Assembly (NCBI RefSeq): GCF_000425805.1
Contig: NZ_AUED01000002.1
Location: 558,001 to 622,000 of the forward strand
Direction of reading: 5' to 3'
Length of the DNA: 64,000 nt
Origin: Pseudomonas vranovensis DSM 16006
GTDB taxonomy: Bacteria; Pseudomonadota; Gammaproteobacteria; Pseudomonadales; Pseudomonadaceae
The position numbers and the translations under genes are program-made. Position 1 is the first letter of the stretch, and the number at the start of each line of letters is the position of its first letter. Below are positions 42,971 through 52,390 of the stretch, one piece after another. The notes under the pieces are model-generated. The model was given only the letters and a program-made list of their open reading frames with translations, made no database searches and was not told the origin of the DNA.

Positions 42971-45733
42971 ATGAGCCAAGCTCCCCTCGTCCTGGTGGAC
43001 GGTTCCTCATACCTCTACCGTGCCTTTCACGCGCTGCCGCCGCTGACCACTTCAAAGGGCATGCCGACCGGTGCGGTCAAAGGCGTGCTGAACATGCTCA
43101 AGAGCCTGCGCAAGCAGTACCCGGACAGCCTGTTCGCCGTGGTGTTCGACGCCAAGGGCGGTACGTTCCGCGATGAGATGTTCGCCGAGTACAAGGCCAA
43201 CCGGCCGAGCATGCCCGACGACCTGCGGGTACAGATCGAACCGCTGCATGCCAGCGTTCGTGCCCTGGGCTATCCGCTGCTGTGCGTCGAAGGCGTCGAA
43301 GCCGATGATGTGATCGGTACCCTGGCCCGCAGCAGTGCCGCCGCTGGACGCCCGGTGATCATCTCCACGGGTGATAAAGATATGGCACAGCTGGTCGACG
43401 GCCACATTACCCTGGTCAACACCATGACCGGCACAGTGCTGGACGTGGCTGGCGTACATGAGAAATTCGGTGTCGGTCCTGAGCACATCATCGATTTCCT
43501 CGCCTTGATGGGCGATAAGGTCGACAACATCCCAGGCGTGCCGGGGGTGGGCGAAAAAACGGCCGTGGGCCTGCTGACCGGCATCGGTGGCGGTCTGCGC
43601 GACCTCTACGAAAACCTCGACAAGGTGCCGGGGCTGGCCATTCGTGGCGCCAAGACGCTGCCGGCCAAACTCGAAGAACACCGCGATGCGGCCTTCCTCT
43701 CCTACGAACTGGCGACCATCAAGATCGACGTGCCACTGGACGTGGAAGTCGACGCGCTGGTGTGCGGCGAGCCGGATCGCGAGGCCCTGCTCGAGCTGTA
43801 CTCGGAAATGGAGTTCAAGAGCTGGATCGATGAAGTCCAGCGCGAGGCAAAACGCGCAGGCCAGGAGATCATCGCCGACGAGCCTGAGCCTGTGGTCGAA
43901 GCCCGGTATGAAACCATCCTCGATCAGGCTCGCTTTGATGCCTGGCTGGAAAAACTGCGCCAGGCGCCGCTGTTTGCCTTCGACACCGAGACCACCGGGC
44001 TGGATGCGCAGCAGGCTCAACTGGTGGGCTTGTCGTTCGCCGTGCAGGCCCATGAAGCAGCCTACGTACCGCTGACCCATTCCTATATGGGGGTGCCCGA
44101 GCAGTTGGACCGCGACAGCGTTCTGCTGGCGCTCAAGCCGCTGCTGGAAGACCCGACCAAGCTCAAGGTCGGGCAAAACGCCAAGTACGACATGAACATC
44201 CTGGCCAATTGCGCCATCGGTGGCGATGTTGCCAACGGTATCCTGATGCAGGGCGTGGCCTACGACACCATGCTCGAGTCCTATGTGCTGGACTCCACCG
44301 CCACCCGTCACGACATGGACAGCCTGGCGCTCAAGTACCTGAACCACACCACCATCGGTTTCCAGGACATTGCCGGCAAGGGCGCCAAGCAGCTGACCTT
44401 CGACCAGATCGCTCTGGAGCAGGCCGGCCCCTATGCCGCCGAAGACGCCGACGTGACCCTGCGCCTGCATCAGGTGCTGCAGCAGAAGCTGGCCAAGGTA
44501 CCGAGTGTGCAGCCGGTACTGGCTGACATCGAGATGCCGCTGGTGCCGGTGCTGGCCAAGATCGAGCGCCAAGGTGCGCTGGTAGACGCCAACCTGTTGG
44601 GCATCCAGAGCGTGGAGCTGGGTGACAAGCTGGTTGAGCTGGAGCGCGAGGCGTTCGAGATCGCCGGTGAGGAATTCAACCTGGGTTCGCCCAAGCAGCT
44701 CGGCGTCATTCTCTACGACAAACTCGGCATGCCGGTGCTCAGCAAGACCGCCAAAGGCCAGGCCTCCACTGCCGAAGCGGTGCTGGCGGAACTGGCCGAG
44801 ATGGATTTCCCCTTGCCCAAAGTGCTGATGCAGTACCGCTCTCTGAGCAAGCTGAAAAGTACCTACACCGACCGCTTGCCGGAGCAGATCAACCCGCGCA
44901 CCGGGCGCATCCATACCTCTTACCAGCAGGCGGTGGCGGCTACGGGCCGGTTGTCGTCCAGTGATCCGAACCTGCAGAACATTCCGATCCGCACCGCCGA
45001 AGGCCGCCGCATCCGCCAGGCGTTCGTCGCGGCGCCTGGCTACAAGCTGCTGGCAGCGGACTACTCGCAGATCGAGCTGCGCATCATGGCCCACCTGGCC
45101 AAGGACGAAGGCTTGCTGCATGCCTTCCGCAACGACCTGGACGTACACCGTGCCACGGCGGCCGAGGTGTTCGGTGTGGCGCTTGGCGATGTCACGACCG
45201 ACCAGCGGCGCAGCGCAAAGGCGATCAACTTCGGTCTGATCTATGGCATGAGCGCCTTTGGCCTGGCCAAGCAGATTGGTGTCGATCGCAAGCAATCCCA
45301 GGCTTACATCGACCGCTACTTCGCCCGCTACCCTGGGGTACTGGCCTATATGGAGCGCACGCGCGCCCAGGCCGCCGAGCAAGGCTTTGTCGAGACGTTG
45401 TTCGGCCGCCGGCTGTACTTGCCGGAGATCAACGCGAAGAACCCGGCCCTGCGCAAGGGCGCCGAGCGTACAGCCATCAACGCGCCGATGCAGGGCACGG
45501 CCGCCGACATCATCAAGCGCGCCATGGTGGCTGTGGATAACTGGCTCACCGAGTCCGGCCTCGATGCCCGGGTGATCCTGCAGGTCCATGACGAATTGGT
45601 GCTGGAGGTGCGTGAAGACTTGGTCGACCAGGTGCGCCAACAGATTCGTCCCTACATGAGCAATGCCGCTCAACTGGATGTTCCGCTGCTGGTAGAGGTC
45701 GGAGTAGGGGCAAACTGGGACGAAGCGCACTAA
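42971..45733 (+). CDS. polA: DNA polymerase I
   Basis: 920 residues, full length. Domains: 5'-3' exonuclease (about 1-290, with [12 protein letters not shown] and [18 protein letters not shown]), 3'-5' proofreading exonuclease (about 315-500, active with FDTETTGLD), and family A polymerase (about 540-920, motif [13 protein letters not shown], motif B in [14 protein letters not shown], motif [10 protein letters not shown]). Acts in Okazaki fragment maturation and repair. The ATG at 42971 gives the usual N-terminus [18 protein letters not shown]. The coding region carries one perfect DnaA box (45532-45540). Confidence 0.98.
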   Translation: MSQAPLVLVDGSSYLYRAFHALPPLTTSKGMPTGAVKGVLNMLKSLRKQYPDSLFAVVFDAKGGTFRDEMFAEYKANRPSMPDDLRVQIEPLHASVRALGYPLLCVEGVEADDVIGTLARSSAAAGRPVIISTGDKDMAQLVDGHITLVNTMTGTVLDVAGVHEKFGVGPEHIIDFLALMGDKVDNIPGVPGVGEKTAVGLLTGIGGGLRDLYENLDKVPGLAIRGAKTLPAKLEEHRDAAFLSYELATIKIDVPLDVEVDALVCGEPDREALLELYSEMEFKSWIDEVQREAKRAGQEIIADEPEPVVEARYETILDQARFDAWLEKLRQAPLFAFDTETTGLDAQQAQLVGLSFAVQAHEAAYVPLTHSYMGVPEQLDRDSVLLALKPLLEDPTKLKVGQNAKYDMNILANCAIGGDVANGILMQGVAYDTMLESYVLDSTATRHDMDSLALKYLNHTTIGFQDIAGKGAKQLTFDQIALEQAGPYAAEDADVTLRLHQVLQQKLAKVPSVQPVLADIEMPLVPVLAKIERQGALVDANLLGIQSVELGDKLVELEREAFEIAGEEFNLGSPKQLGVILYDKLGMPVLSKTAKGQASTAEAVLAELAEMDFPLPKVLMQYRSLSKLKSTYTDRLPEQINPRTGRIHTSYQQAVAATGRLSSSDPNLQNIPIRTAEGRRIRQAFVAAPGYKLLAADYSQIELRIMAHLAKDEGLLHAFRNDLDVHRATAAEVFGVALGDVTTDQRRSAKAINFGLIYGMSAFGLAKQIGVDRKQSQAYIDRYFARYPGVLAYMERTRAQAAEQGFVETLFGRRLYLPEINAKNPALRKGAERTAINAPMQGTAADIIKRAMVAVDNWLTESGLDARVILQVHDELVLEVREDLVDQVRQQIRPYMSNAAQLDVPLLVEVGVGANWDEAH
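45532..45540 (-). promoter_or_regulatory. Perfect DnaA box inside polA
   Basis: TGTGGATAA on the plus strand, encoding Val-Asp-Asn in polA. It is isolated; the only perfect box I found outside the 0.4-5.6 kb cluster. Confidence 0.4.
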
Positions 45734-45846
45734 AAAAGTGGCGAAAATCGGAAAAAAGCTGCGGCATATCGTCGCGGCTTGCGGGGTGATATTTCCCGGC
45801 CGGGAAAGAAATTCCTCTCTTATCGCAAATAGTTTTTAAACGTCCG

Positions 45847-45874
45847 GAACTAAACCGGTGAACTGCGACTCAGA
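45847..45874 (+). promoter_or_regulatory. AlgU-like promoter of the ErsA candidate
   Basis: GAACTA (45847-45852), 17-bp spacer, TCAGA (45870-45874). It differs from the AlgU consensus GAACTT/TCTGA by one base in each element. The predicted start, about 7 bp after the -10, is close to 45881. Confidence 0.65.
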
Positions 45875-45880
45875 GTAACT

Positions 45881-46011
45881 GAATGGCTGGTGAAGCCCTT
45901 CGATGCTCCTATGTTGTGTTAAGTGTTGGCAGATATCTGGACCCCGCCCTAGCGGTCCGGAACTTGAACCCCGAACTTCCCCCTCCCCATACGAAGTCCG
46001 GGGTTTTTTTT
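45881..46011 (+). ncRNA. ersA: ErsA small RNA (Pseudomon-1)
   Basis: The polA-engB gap is where enterobacteria carry Spot 42 and pseudomonads carry ErsA. Here an AlgU-like promoter predicts a start near 45881, and a strong terminator ends at 46011, giving about 131 nt, in line with the roughly 132 nt reported for P. aeruginosa ErsA. The terminator loop carries the C-rich tract TTCCCCCTCCCC, suitable for pairing with G-rich ribosome sites. No open frame is convincing. ErsA links envelope stress (AlgU) to algC and biofilm control, which fits the AlgB/KinB locus 10 kb away. The exact 5' end is inferred. Confidence 0.82.
45969..46011 (+). terminator. Rho-independent terminator of the ErsA candidate
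   Basis: CCCCGAACTT pairs with AAGTCCGGGG (one A-C mismatch) around a C-rich loop and is followed by eight T (46004-46011). Confidence 0.9.
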
Positions 46012-46034
46012 GCCCGGCGTTTACCGGGCAGCCC

Positions 46035-46667
46035 TTATTCTGCGGGCTTGTCGGCCAGTTCCATCCACTTGGCCAGCACCCCGTAGGCTTCTTCCAGGCC
46101 TTGGCGCTTGGGCGCCGAGAACAGTTGGATGGTCACGGCATCGCCCCACCCCTTGCGGATTTCCGACTGCACTTTGAGCAAGGTGTTCTTGGCTGCGCCA
46201 AAGGTCAGCTTGTCGGCCTTGGTCAGCAGGATGTGCATCGGCATGCCGGCCGCTTGGGACCAGTCGAGCATCATCTTGTCGAAGTCGGTCATCGGGTGGC
46301 GCACATCCATCATCAGGATCAGGCCCTTGAGACACTCGCGGTTGCCCAGATAGGCCTCCAGGTGCTTCTGCCAGTGCTGCTTGAGCGGGATCGGCACTTT
46401 TGCATAACCGTAACCCGGCAAGTCGACCAAACGCCGTTCATCGTCCAGACTGAAGAAGTTCAACAGCTGAGTGCGCCCCGGGGTCTTCGAGGTGCGCGCC
46501 AGGCTGGCGTGGGTCAGGGTATTCAGGGCGCTGGACTTGCCGGCGTTGGAGCGGCCGGCGAAGGCTACTTCATAGCCCTGGTCATCCGGGCATTGGTCGA
46601 CCTTGGCAGCACTGAGGGCGAATTTGGCCTGTTGGCAGAGACCGAGGATGGGGTTTTTGACTTGCAT
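46035..46667 (-). CDS. engB: Ribosome biogenesis GTPase EngB/YihA
   Basis: 210 residues from the ATG at 46667 ([29 protein letters not shown]); a longer frame reaching 46862 is an unsupported extension. G1 motif [10 protein letters not shown]2 region [11 protein letters not shown]3 DLPGYGYA, G4 TKADK. EngB assists 50S subunit assembly. The polA-sRNA-engB order is conserved. Confidence 0.95.
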   Translation of the reverse strand: MQVKNPILGLCQQAKFALSAAKVDQCPDDQGYEVAFAGRSNAGKSSALNTLTHASLARTSKTPGRTQLLNFFSLDDERRLVDLPGYGYAKVPIPLKQHWQKHLEAYLGNRECLKGLILMMDVRHPMTDFDKMMLDWSQAAGMPMHILLTKADKLTFGAAKNTLLKVQSEIRKGWGDAVTIQLFSAPKRQGLEEAYGVLAKWMELADKPAE

Positions 46668-46860
46668 GGGATATCCGGTGTGGGTGTTGCCAGAGGCTGG
46701 CTCGGCAAGCGGTGTCGTTTCCGTTTCAGTAACGGGAGTATATAATGCCCCAGATTTTGTGTGCGCATTATCCCAGCGTAGGAGGATGTGCACGGGGGCT
46801 TCGGATTCAAGCTTGCGCATTAGAACGCAGTGCAGCCCCCAACCCTGAAAGGTCGTTCGC

Positions 46861-47163
46861 ATGACGAAATGGCTGCTTGTTGTCGGTGTCTTGATACCGT
46901 TTTTCAGCGCTCAGGCTACACAGGATCCCGAGGCGTTGTACAACCGCAGTTGTGCGGCTTGTCACGCCGGGCAGCTGCCACAGGCACCGAAGGTGGGTGA
47001 CCGTGGAGCCTGGGAGCCAAGGCTGGCGCAGGGTATGGAGGTACTGGTGGTGCATGTCACCCAGGGTTTCAAGGCTATGCCGCCGCGTGGATTGTGCATG
47101 GACTGCAGTGCCGAGGACTTCCAGGCGATCATCCAGTGGATGAGCCAGAGTCCCGATACATAA
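46861..47163 (+). CDS. Small class I cytochrome c (c5-like)
   Basis: 100 residues. A signal peptide ([19 protein letters not shown]) exports it; heme c attaches at CAACH, with the distal Met probably in FKAMPPRG. A second Cys pair (CMDC) resembles the disulfide of cytochrome c5. It lies 33 bp upstream of the cytochrome c4 gene and is probably co-transcribed, as in P. aeruginosa. Likely a periplasmic electron carrier to terminal oxidases. Confidence 0.9.
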   Translation: MTKWLLVVGVLIPFFSAQATQDPEALYNRSCAACHAGQLPQAPKVGDRGAWEPRLAQGMEVLVVHVTQGFKAMPPRGLCMDCSAEDFQAIIQWMSQSPDT

Positions 47164-47196
47164 CTCTTTCACCCTTAGCCGTAGTTGGATTAGCTG

Positions 47197-47814
47197 ATGA
47201 ACAAACTACTCGTGAGTCTGCTGTTGACCTTGGGCATCACCGGTGTTGCCTCTGCCGCAGAGCCTATCAAAGGGGATGCCGCTGCTGGTCAGGCCAAAAC
47301 TGCTGTATGTGGCGCCTGCCACAATCCGGACGGCAATAGCCTGGCGCCGAACTTCCCTAAACTTGCAGGCCAGGGTGAAAAGTACCTGGAAAAACAATTG
47401 CACGACATCAAGTCGGGCAAGCGCACCGTGCTGGAAATGACCGGTATGCTGGCCGCCTTCAGCGACCAGGACCTGGCCGATATCGCCGCCTACTTCTCCA
47501 GCCAGAAAGGCAGCGTGGGTGCGGCGGATCCGAAGCTGGTCGAGCGCGGCCGCGCACTGTTCAATGGCGGCGACGTCGAAAAAGGCCTGCCAGCCTGCAC
47601 CGGCTGTCACTCGCCTAACGGCGCGGGCATCGCCCTGGCCGGCTTCCCGCACCTGGGTGGCCAGCATGCCAGCTACGTCGCCAAGCAACTGACCGACTTC
47701 CGCGAAGGCAACCGCACCAACGATGGCGATGCCACCACCATGCGCACCATCGCCTCCAAGTTGAGCAACAAGGACATCGAAGCGCTGTCCAGCTACATCC
47801 AGGGTCTGCACTGA
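47197..47814 (+). CDS. cc4: Diheme cytochrome c4
   Basis: 205 residues. Signal peptide MNKLLVSLLLTLGITGVASA followed by two similar cytochrome domains with heme motifs CGACH and CTGCH. Distal Met residues lie in LEMTGMLAAF and TTMRTIASKLS. Cytochrome c4 passes electrons between the bc1 complex and cytochrome oxidases in the periplasm. A strong terminator follows 48 bp after the stop. Confidence 0.94.
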   Translation: MNKLLVSLLLTLGITGVASAAEPIKGDAAAGQAKTAVCGACHNPDGNSLAPNFPKLAGQGEKYLEKQLHDIKSGKRTVLEMTGMLAAFSDQDLADIAAYFSSQKGSVGAADPKLVERGRALFNGGDVEKGLPACTGCHSPNGAGIALAGFPHLGGQHASYVAKQLTDFREGNRTNDGDATTMRTIASKLSNKDIEALSSYIQGLH

Positions 47815-47861
47815 TCCGCGCAGTAACGTTAACGCAGGGTTAATACTGCGGCGTGAAGATG

Positions 47862-47889
47862 AAAAGGGTGGCTTTGGCCGCCCTTTTTT
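47862..47889 (+). terminator. Rho-independent terminator after cytochrome c4
   Basis: GGGTGGC and GCCGCCC pair around TTTG (one T-G wobble) and are followed by six T. Confidence 0.88.
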
Positions 47890-47923
47890 GTGCCCGCTGC
47901 CGTTACACTAACGAACTCGGGCC

Positions 47924-47960
47924 CGCCTCGACCTGTCCTACGACAGGTCGCGTCGAGGCG
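47924..47960. repeat. Long inverted repeat in the dsbA leader
   Basis: Core CGACCTGTC-CTAC-GACAGGTCG (9-bp perfect stem, 47929-47950) nested with outer arms CGCCTCGAC (47924) and GTCGAGGCG (47952-47960), which can pair alternatively. It ends 27 bp upstream of the dsbA ATG and has no T-run, so it is not a simple terminator. Confidence 0.75.
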
Positions 47961-47987
47961 ACCAAATAGTCTGCTCAGGAGTGAAGC

Positions 47988-48620
47988 ATGCGTAATCTGA
48001 TTCTCAGCGCCACGCTGGTCGCCGCCAGCGTATTCGGTATGACCGCGCAGGCCGCAGAGCCTATCGAGGCCGGTAAGCAGTACATCGAGCTGAGCAACCC
48101 GGTACCGGTGTCGGTACCTGGCAAGATCGAAGTGGTCGAGCTGTTCTGGTACGGCTGCCCGCACTGCTACAGCTTCGAGCCGGTTGTGAATCCGTGGGCC
48201 GAGAAGCTGCCCGCCGATGTCAACTTCAAGCGCATTCCGGCCATGTTCGGTGGCCCATGGGATGCCCACGGCCAGATGTTCCTGACACTCGAGGCGATGG
48301 GTGTGGAACATGACGTACACGCCGCCGTGTTCGATGCCATCCAGAATCAACGCAAGCAACTGACCAAGCCTGAAGACATGGCCGACTTCCTCGCTACCCA
48401 AGGCGTCGACAAGGAGAAGTTCCTCGCGACCTTCAACTCCTTTGCCATCAAAGGCCAGGTGCAGAAAGCCAAGGAATTGGCGAAGAAGTACGAAATCACC
48501 GGCGTTCCGAGCATGGTCGTAAACGGCAAGTACCGCTTTGACCTTGGCACCGCTCAAGGCCCACAAGGTGTCCTGAATGTCGCCGACCAGTTGATTGCCA
48601 AGGAGCGCGCCGCCAAGTAA
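47988..48620 (+). CDS. dsbA: Periplasmic thiol:disulfide oxidoreductase DsbA
   Basis: 210 residues. Signal peptide MRNLILSATLVAASVFGMTAQA, then a thioredoxin fold interrupted by a helical insert. Active site CPHC in ELFWYGCPHCYSFEP; cis-Pro loop GVPSMVVNGKYRF. DsbA introduces disulfides into exported proteins. The palindromic leader immediately upstream is unusual (see findings). AGGAG precedes the ATG. Confidence 0.95.
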   Translation: MRNLILSATLVAASVFGMTAQAAEPIEAGKQYIELSNPVPVSVPGKIEVVELFWYGCPHCYSFEPVVNPWAEKLPADVNFKRIPAMFGGPWDAHGQMFLTLEAMGVEHDVHAAVFDAIQNQRKQLTKPEDMADFLATQGVDKEKFLATFNSFAIKGQVQKAKELAKKYEITGVPSMVVNGKYRFDLGTAQGPQGVLNVADQLIAKERAAK

Positions 48621-48632
48621 GCGGCGCCTACC

Positions 48633-49487
48633 ATGCGCCGGTGGAGAACTGAGCGAGGCGTTGGCTTGCACGATCCGCGAGTCAACGAACATCACCTGCA
48701 GGCCAATGGCCTGCCAGAGGATGGCCGGCTGCGGCTGCTCAGTTTCAATATCCAGGTCGGTATCAGCACCGAGCGTTACCGGCACTACCTGACCAAGAGC
48801 TGGCAGCACTTGCTACCGCACAATGGGCGTGCCGGCAACTTGCAGAAAATCGGAGAGCTGCTGGGCGACTTCGATCTGGTGGCGCTGCAGGAGGCCGACG
48901 GTGGCAGCCTGCGCTCCGGGTATGTGAATCAGGTAGAGCACCTGGCCCAATTGGGTGCCTTCCCCTACTGGTATCAGCAGCTCAATCGTAACCTCGGGCG
49001 CTTTGCCCAGCACAGCAACGGCGTCCTCAGCCGACTCAAGCCCCAATTGCTCGAAGATCACCCCCTGCCCGGTCCGGCCGGTCGCGGTGCGATCCTGGTG
49101 CGTTTTGGCGAAGGCGAAGATGCGCTGGTAGTAGTCATGATGCACTTGGCCCTGGGTTCCAAGACCCGCGCCCTGCAGTTGGCCTACATCCGTGAGTTGA
49201 TCGGCGGTTACCGCCATCAAGTGCTGATGGGCGACATGAACACCCACGCCAACGACCTGCTCGAGCACTCGCCATTGCGCGACCTGGGCTTGGTCGCTCC
49301 CCAAGTGCAAGCCACCTTTCCCAGTTGGCGGCCGCAGCGCTGCCTTGATCATATTCTGCTCAGCCCGAGCCTGACCCTGGAGCGGGTCGAGGTGCTGGCC
49401 CGGCCTATTTCCGATCATCTTCCGGTCGCGGTTGAGATTCGTTTGCCTGATGCCCTCGCTGTGGATACGCTGCCCGCTTTGAGCTAA
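48633..49487 (+). CDS. Endonuclease/exonuclease/phosphatase family protein
   Basis: 284 residues. EEP fold signatures: RLRLLSFNIQVGIST (Asn), LVALQEADGGSLRSGY (metal Glu), VLMGDMNTHAND (Asp, Asn) and the terminal SDHLPVAVEIRL (Asp, His). Substrate could be nucleic acid, phospholipid or inositol phosphate; no signal peptide is seen, so a cytoplasmic role is likely. Starts 12 bp after dsbA and may be co-transcribed. Confidence 0.87.
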   Translation: MRRWRTERGVGLHDPRVNEHHLQANGLPEDGRLRLLSFNIQVGISTERYRHYLTKSWQHLLPHNGRAGNLQKIGELLGDFDLVALQEADGGSLRSGYVNQVEHLAQLGAFPYWYQQLNRNLGRFAQHSNGVLSRLKPQLLEDHPLPGPAGRGAILVRFGEGEDALVVVMMHLALGSKTRALQLAYIRELIGGYRHQVLMGDMNTHANDLLEHSPLRDLGLVAPQVQATFPSWRPQRCLDHILLSPSLTLERVEVLARPISDHLPVAVEIRLPDALAVDTLPALS

Positions 49488-49515
49488 TTGCCATCACCCC
49501 TCTGCGGACCCAGGC

Positions 49516-51477
49516 ATGACCGACGAAGCCCAGCGCTGGAAAGAAAAGTACCTCAAGAGTATCGAACAGCAAGAAAAGCTCGAGCGCCGTTGGGAAGCCC
49601 GCCTCGACCTGTTGCGCCGTGGCCTGGTGCGCAGCACCTTGGCCGCCGAAGGCAGCGACCGCGCTGTGGATCAGTGCATGAAGGAAATGCGCGAGGTCAT
49701 CCGCACCGACAACATGGATGCAGCCCTCGCCGGCCTGATTCCGCGCCTGGAAAAAGCCGTACTCGATTCCGAGCAGCGCCGCGAAACCCGCATCGCCCAG
49801 GTCGGCACGGCCCTTACCGCATTGGTAGCCCAACTGCAGCGAATGCCCTTGCCCAGCGAGGTCAGTCGCTCGCTGAAGAAATTCGCCAAGCAAGTCGAGA
49901 TGCGCGCCAGCCAGTCGCGCGAGATGCCGCTGTTGCTGGGTGAGCTGAGCAGCTTGCAGGACCAGGCACTCTCGGCGCTGGAACGACCGGAAGACGCGCC
50001 GCGTCCAGGCTTGTTGCAGCGCTTGTTTGGTGCTCGGGAAGCAGAGGGTGAAGCGCTGCAACCGGCCCTGGCCGAAGTCGCCCTCCGAGCCAGCATGCCC
50101 TCGGCTCCACCCTTGTTGCCTGAAAGGGATCTTGACGTCGGGACGCTTGATGCCGACGAGCTGCAACCGTTGCCGCCGGAGCATCCGCATACCCCTCAGG
50201 TGCCAACCCACACGCCTGTAGCCATTGAGTTTGAAGCTGATCCGCTGAGTGAGCCGCAACTGGTGCCGGAGCCCGATGCCGAGCCGCTCGAGTCTATCCT
50301 TGAGCATGCCCCTGATGGGGCCGCAGCCGAGGTCGACCCAAGCCCGCAGGCGCAGTCAGAGGCAACACCTGACCACCTCCAGCCTGAGGACACGGAAGCT
50401 CACTTCGCCCTGCCGGACGGTACCGAACCGACTTATAGTTCCGTCGCCGAACATATCGAACAAACCCTGCTCGGCCTGCTCGACGACCTGACCTTGCCCG
50501 AGCGCTACAAAGCTCAGGCCCAGTCGCTGCGCGAACGCCTGGAGCACGGCCTGAACTGGTACGAACTGCTGCCGGTGCTCGATGACCTGGCGGTGCTGAT
50601 GCTGGCGATCAATGACAGCGGCCAGCACGAATTCGAGCGTTATCTGCAGCAACTCAACGAACGCCTCGAGTCCTTCCAGAGCCATCTGCATGAAGCTAGC
50701 GAAGGTCATGCCGACAATACCTCCGCCGCCCGCGACCTGGACAACCAGTTGCGCGAGCAAGTCGATGGTCTGCAAAGCAGCGTGCAAGGTGCTGCCGACC
50801 TGGACAGCCTCAAGCACATCCTGGAAAACCGTCTTGAAGGTTTGCTGGGCACTATGGATGCTCACAAGCATCAACGCGATCAGCGCGAGCAGGAAATGGC
50901 CAGCCGTCTGCACGGCCTGGCCGAGCGCGTGGCGAGCATGGAGCAGGAAGCCATGGGCTATCGCGAACACCTGGAAGAGCAGCGGCAAAAAGCCTTGATC
51001 GACCCCCTGACCGGCCTGCCCAACCGCGCGGCCTGGGCGGAGCAGGTTGATCAGGAGATTGCGCAGTGGCAGGAACAGGGTGGGCACCTGCTGATGGCCA
51101 TTCTCGACCTGGACCACTTCAAGCGCATCAATGACAGCTATGGTCACCTGGCCGGCGACAAGGTGCTCAAGATTGTTGCCAATGTGCTGCGCAAGCGCCT
51201 TCGTCCCAAGGATTTCATCGCCCGCTTCGGCGGCGAAGAATTCGTGATGCTGATACCGCAGACAACCTTGGCGGCAGGTTGCCAGTTGGCCGAAACCTTG
51301 CGCGCAGCAATAGAAGCCTGTCCATTCCATTTCAAGGGCGAGCGCGTCACCATCACGCTGTCGATCGGCATCAGTGCGTTCCGTTCGGGCGAACGTAGCG
51401 ACATCGTGCTCCAGCGCGCCGACGAAGCCCTTTACCGGGCGAAACATCTGGGTAGAAACCGGGTCGAACAGGGATAA
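49516..51477 (+). CDS. Cytoplasmic diguanylate cyclase (DgcH-like)
   Basis: 653 residues, no membrane segment. A charged helical N-terminus (about 1-160), an acidic Pro/Glu-rich linker (about 190-300), a helical and coiled-coil region (about 310-490), then the GGDEF domain (about 490-650) with the active motif GGEEF in RFGGEEFVMLIP and an intact inhibitory I-site RPKD five residues upstream. It makes c-di-GMP from two GTP and should be subject to product inhibition. In P. aeruginosa the syntenic gene is PA5487, named dgcH as I recall. Followed by the AmpDh2-like and EAL genes. Confidence 0.9.
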   Translation: MTDEAQRWKEKYLKSIEQQEKLERRWEARLDLLRRGLVRSTLAAEGSDRAVDQCMKEMREVIRTDNMDAALAGLIPRLEKAVLDSEQRRETRIAQVGTALTALVAQLQRMPLPSEVSRSLKKFAKQVEMRASQSREMPLLLGELSSLQDQALSALERPEDAPRPGLLQRLFGAREAEGEALQPALAEVALRASMPSAPPLLPERDLDVGTLDADELQPLPPEHPHTPQVPTHTPVAIEFEADPLSEPQLVPEPDAEPLESILEHAPDGAAAEVDPSPQAQSEATPDHLQPEDTEAHFALPDGTEPTYSSVAEHIEQTLLGLLDDLTLPERYKAQAQSLRERLEHGLNWYELLPVLDDLAVLMLAINDSGQHEFERYLQQLNERLESFQSHLHEASEGHADNTSAARDLDNQLREQVDGLQSSVQGAADLDSLKHILENRLEGLLGTMDAHKHQRDQREQEMASRLHGLAERVASMEQEAMGYREHLEEQRQKALIDPLTGLPNRAAWAEQVDQEIAQWQEQGGHLLMAILDLDHFKRINDSYGHLAGDKVLKIVANVLRKRLRPKDFIARFGGEEFVMLIPQTTLAAGCQLAETLRAAIEACPFHFKGERVTITLSIGISAFRSGERSDIVLQRADEALYRAKHLGRNRVEQG

Positions 51478-51538
51478 GTGGCATCAGCGCGGATACGTTA
51501 TGCTATTGCATTGCAGATCATCACATGTGCCCTTCCCC

Positions 51539-52315
51539 ATGAAAGCCTTTATTACTGTTCTCCTGCTGCTGACCCTGGCAGGTTGTAGCAGTGGCCTGCG
51601 GATCGACCGTAGCCACCCTTCGGTCAACCAGGACGGACGCATCCAGTTCGTCGTGCTGCACTACACAAACGCTAACCTGGAGCGCTCCCTGCAATTGCTG
51701 ACCCACGGTGAGGTCAGCAGTCACTACCTGGTGGGTGATTCGCCGGCGACCATTTATCAGTTGGTCGATGAAAACCGCCGTGCCTGGCATGCCGGCGATA
51801 GCCAATGGGACGGGCGTACCTGGCTCAATTCCAGCTCAATCGGCATCGAGATCGTCAACCCGGGCTTCACCGACACACCGACCGGGCGCGTCTGGCATCC
51901 GTACACCGAAGAGCAGATCCAGGCCCTGATCGCCTTGCTCAAGGACATCGTCCAACGCAACAACATTCAGCCCCGGTACATTATTGGCCACAGCGATATC
52001 GCTCCGTTGCGCAAGCTCGATCCCGGCCCCCTGTTCCCCTGGAAGCGCCTGGCTGACGCGGGTCTGGGCGTTTGGCCCGATGCCCGGGCAGTGGCCCAGC
52101 AGCAGGCTCGCTTCAACGTCAACCCGCCCAGCATCACCTGGTATCAGCAGCAATTGGCCCGCTTCGGCTATGCCATCGAGCAGACCGGTGTGTACGACGT
52201 CAGCACCAAGCATGTGCTGGCAGCGTTCCAGATGCGCTTCCGCCCCCAGCGCTTCGACGGGGTGCCAGACGCCCAGACAGCGGCCATGTTGCAGGTGCTC
52301 AACACCCGTCGATGA
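51539..52315 (+). CDS. N-acetylmuramoyl-L-alanine amidase lipoprotein, AmpDh2/AmiD-like
   Basis: 258 residues from the ATG at 51539. Lipoprotein signal MKAFITVLLLLTLAGC (lipobox LAGC, Cys15 or 16). Amidase_2 domain with zinc His in FVVLHYTNA and in IIGHSDIAPLRKLDPG (GHSDIAP, then Asp of DPG), then a C-terminal peptidoglycan-binding domain (YAIEQTGVYDVSTKHVLAAFQMRFRPQRFDG). It cleaves stem peptides from murein at the outer membrane. The P. aeruginosa gene at this position is ampDh2, which affects beta-lactamase induction. Confidence 0.9.
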   Translation: MKAFITVLLLLTLAGCSSGLRIDRSHPSVNQDGRIQFVVLHYTNANLERSLQLLTHGEVSSHYLVGDSPATIYQLVDENRRAWHAGDSQWDGRTWLNSSSIGIEIVNPGFTDTPTGRVWHPYTEEQIQALIALLKDIVQRNNIQPRYIIGHSDIAPLRKLDPGPLFPWKRLADAGLGVWPDARAVAQQQARFNVNPPSITWYQQQLARFGYAIEQTGVYDVSTKHVLAAFQMRFRPQRFDGVPDAQTAAMLQVLNTRR

Positions 52316-52390
52316 AAGGCGCCGCCCAACGGACAGGCTGAGTTGACCGCCAGTTGCTATACCTCTTGGTATTCAACGGGATGATTCTCG

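Noticed and set aside
43052..45730. Very long open frame (about 890 codons) antisense to polA
   Set aside because: High-GC codon bias of polA creates open frames on the opposite strand; the translation has no family motif, and polA is certain. The same applies to long antisense frames over coxA (25346-27070), prlC (17032-18813) and gltP (60143-61807).
46668..46862. 65-residue N-terminal extension of EngB
   Set aside because: The extension lacks a ribosome site and similarity, and it covers the promoter region of the divergent cytochrome gene.
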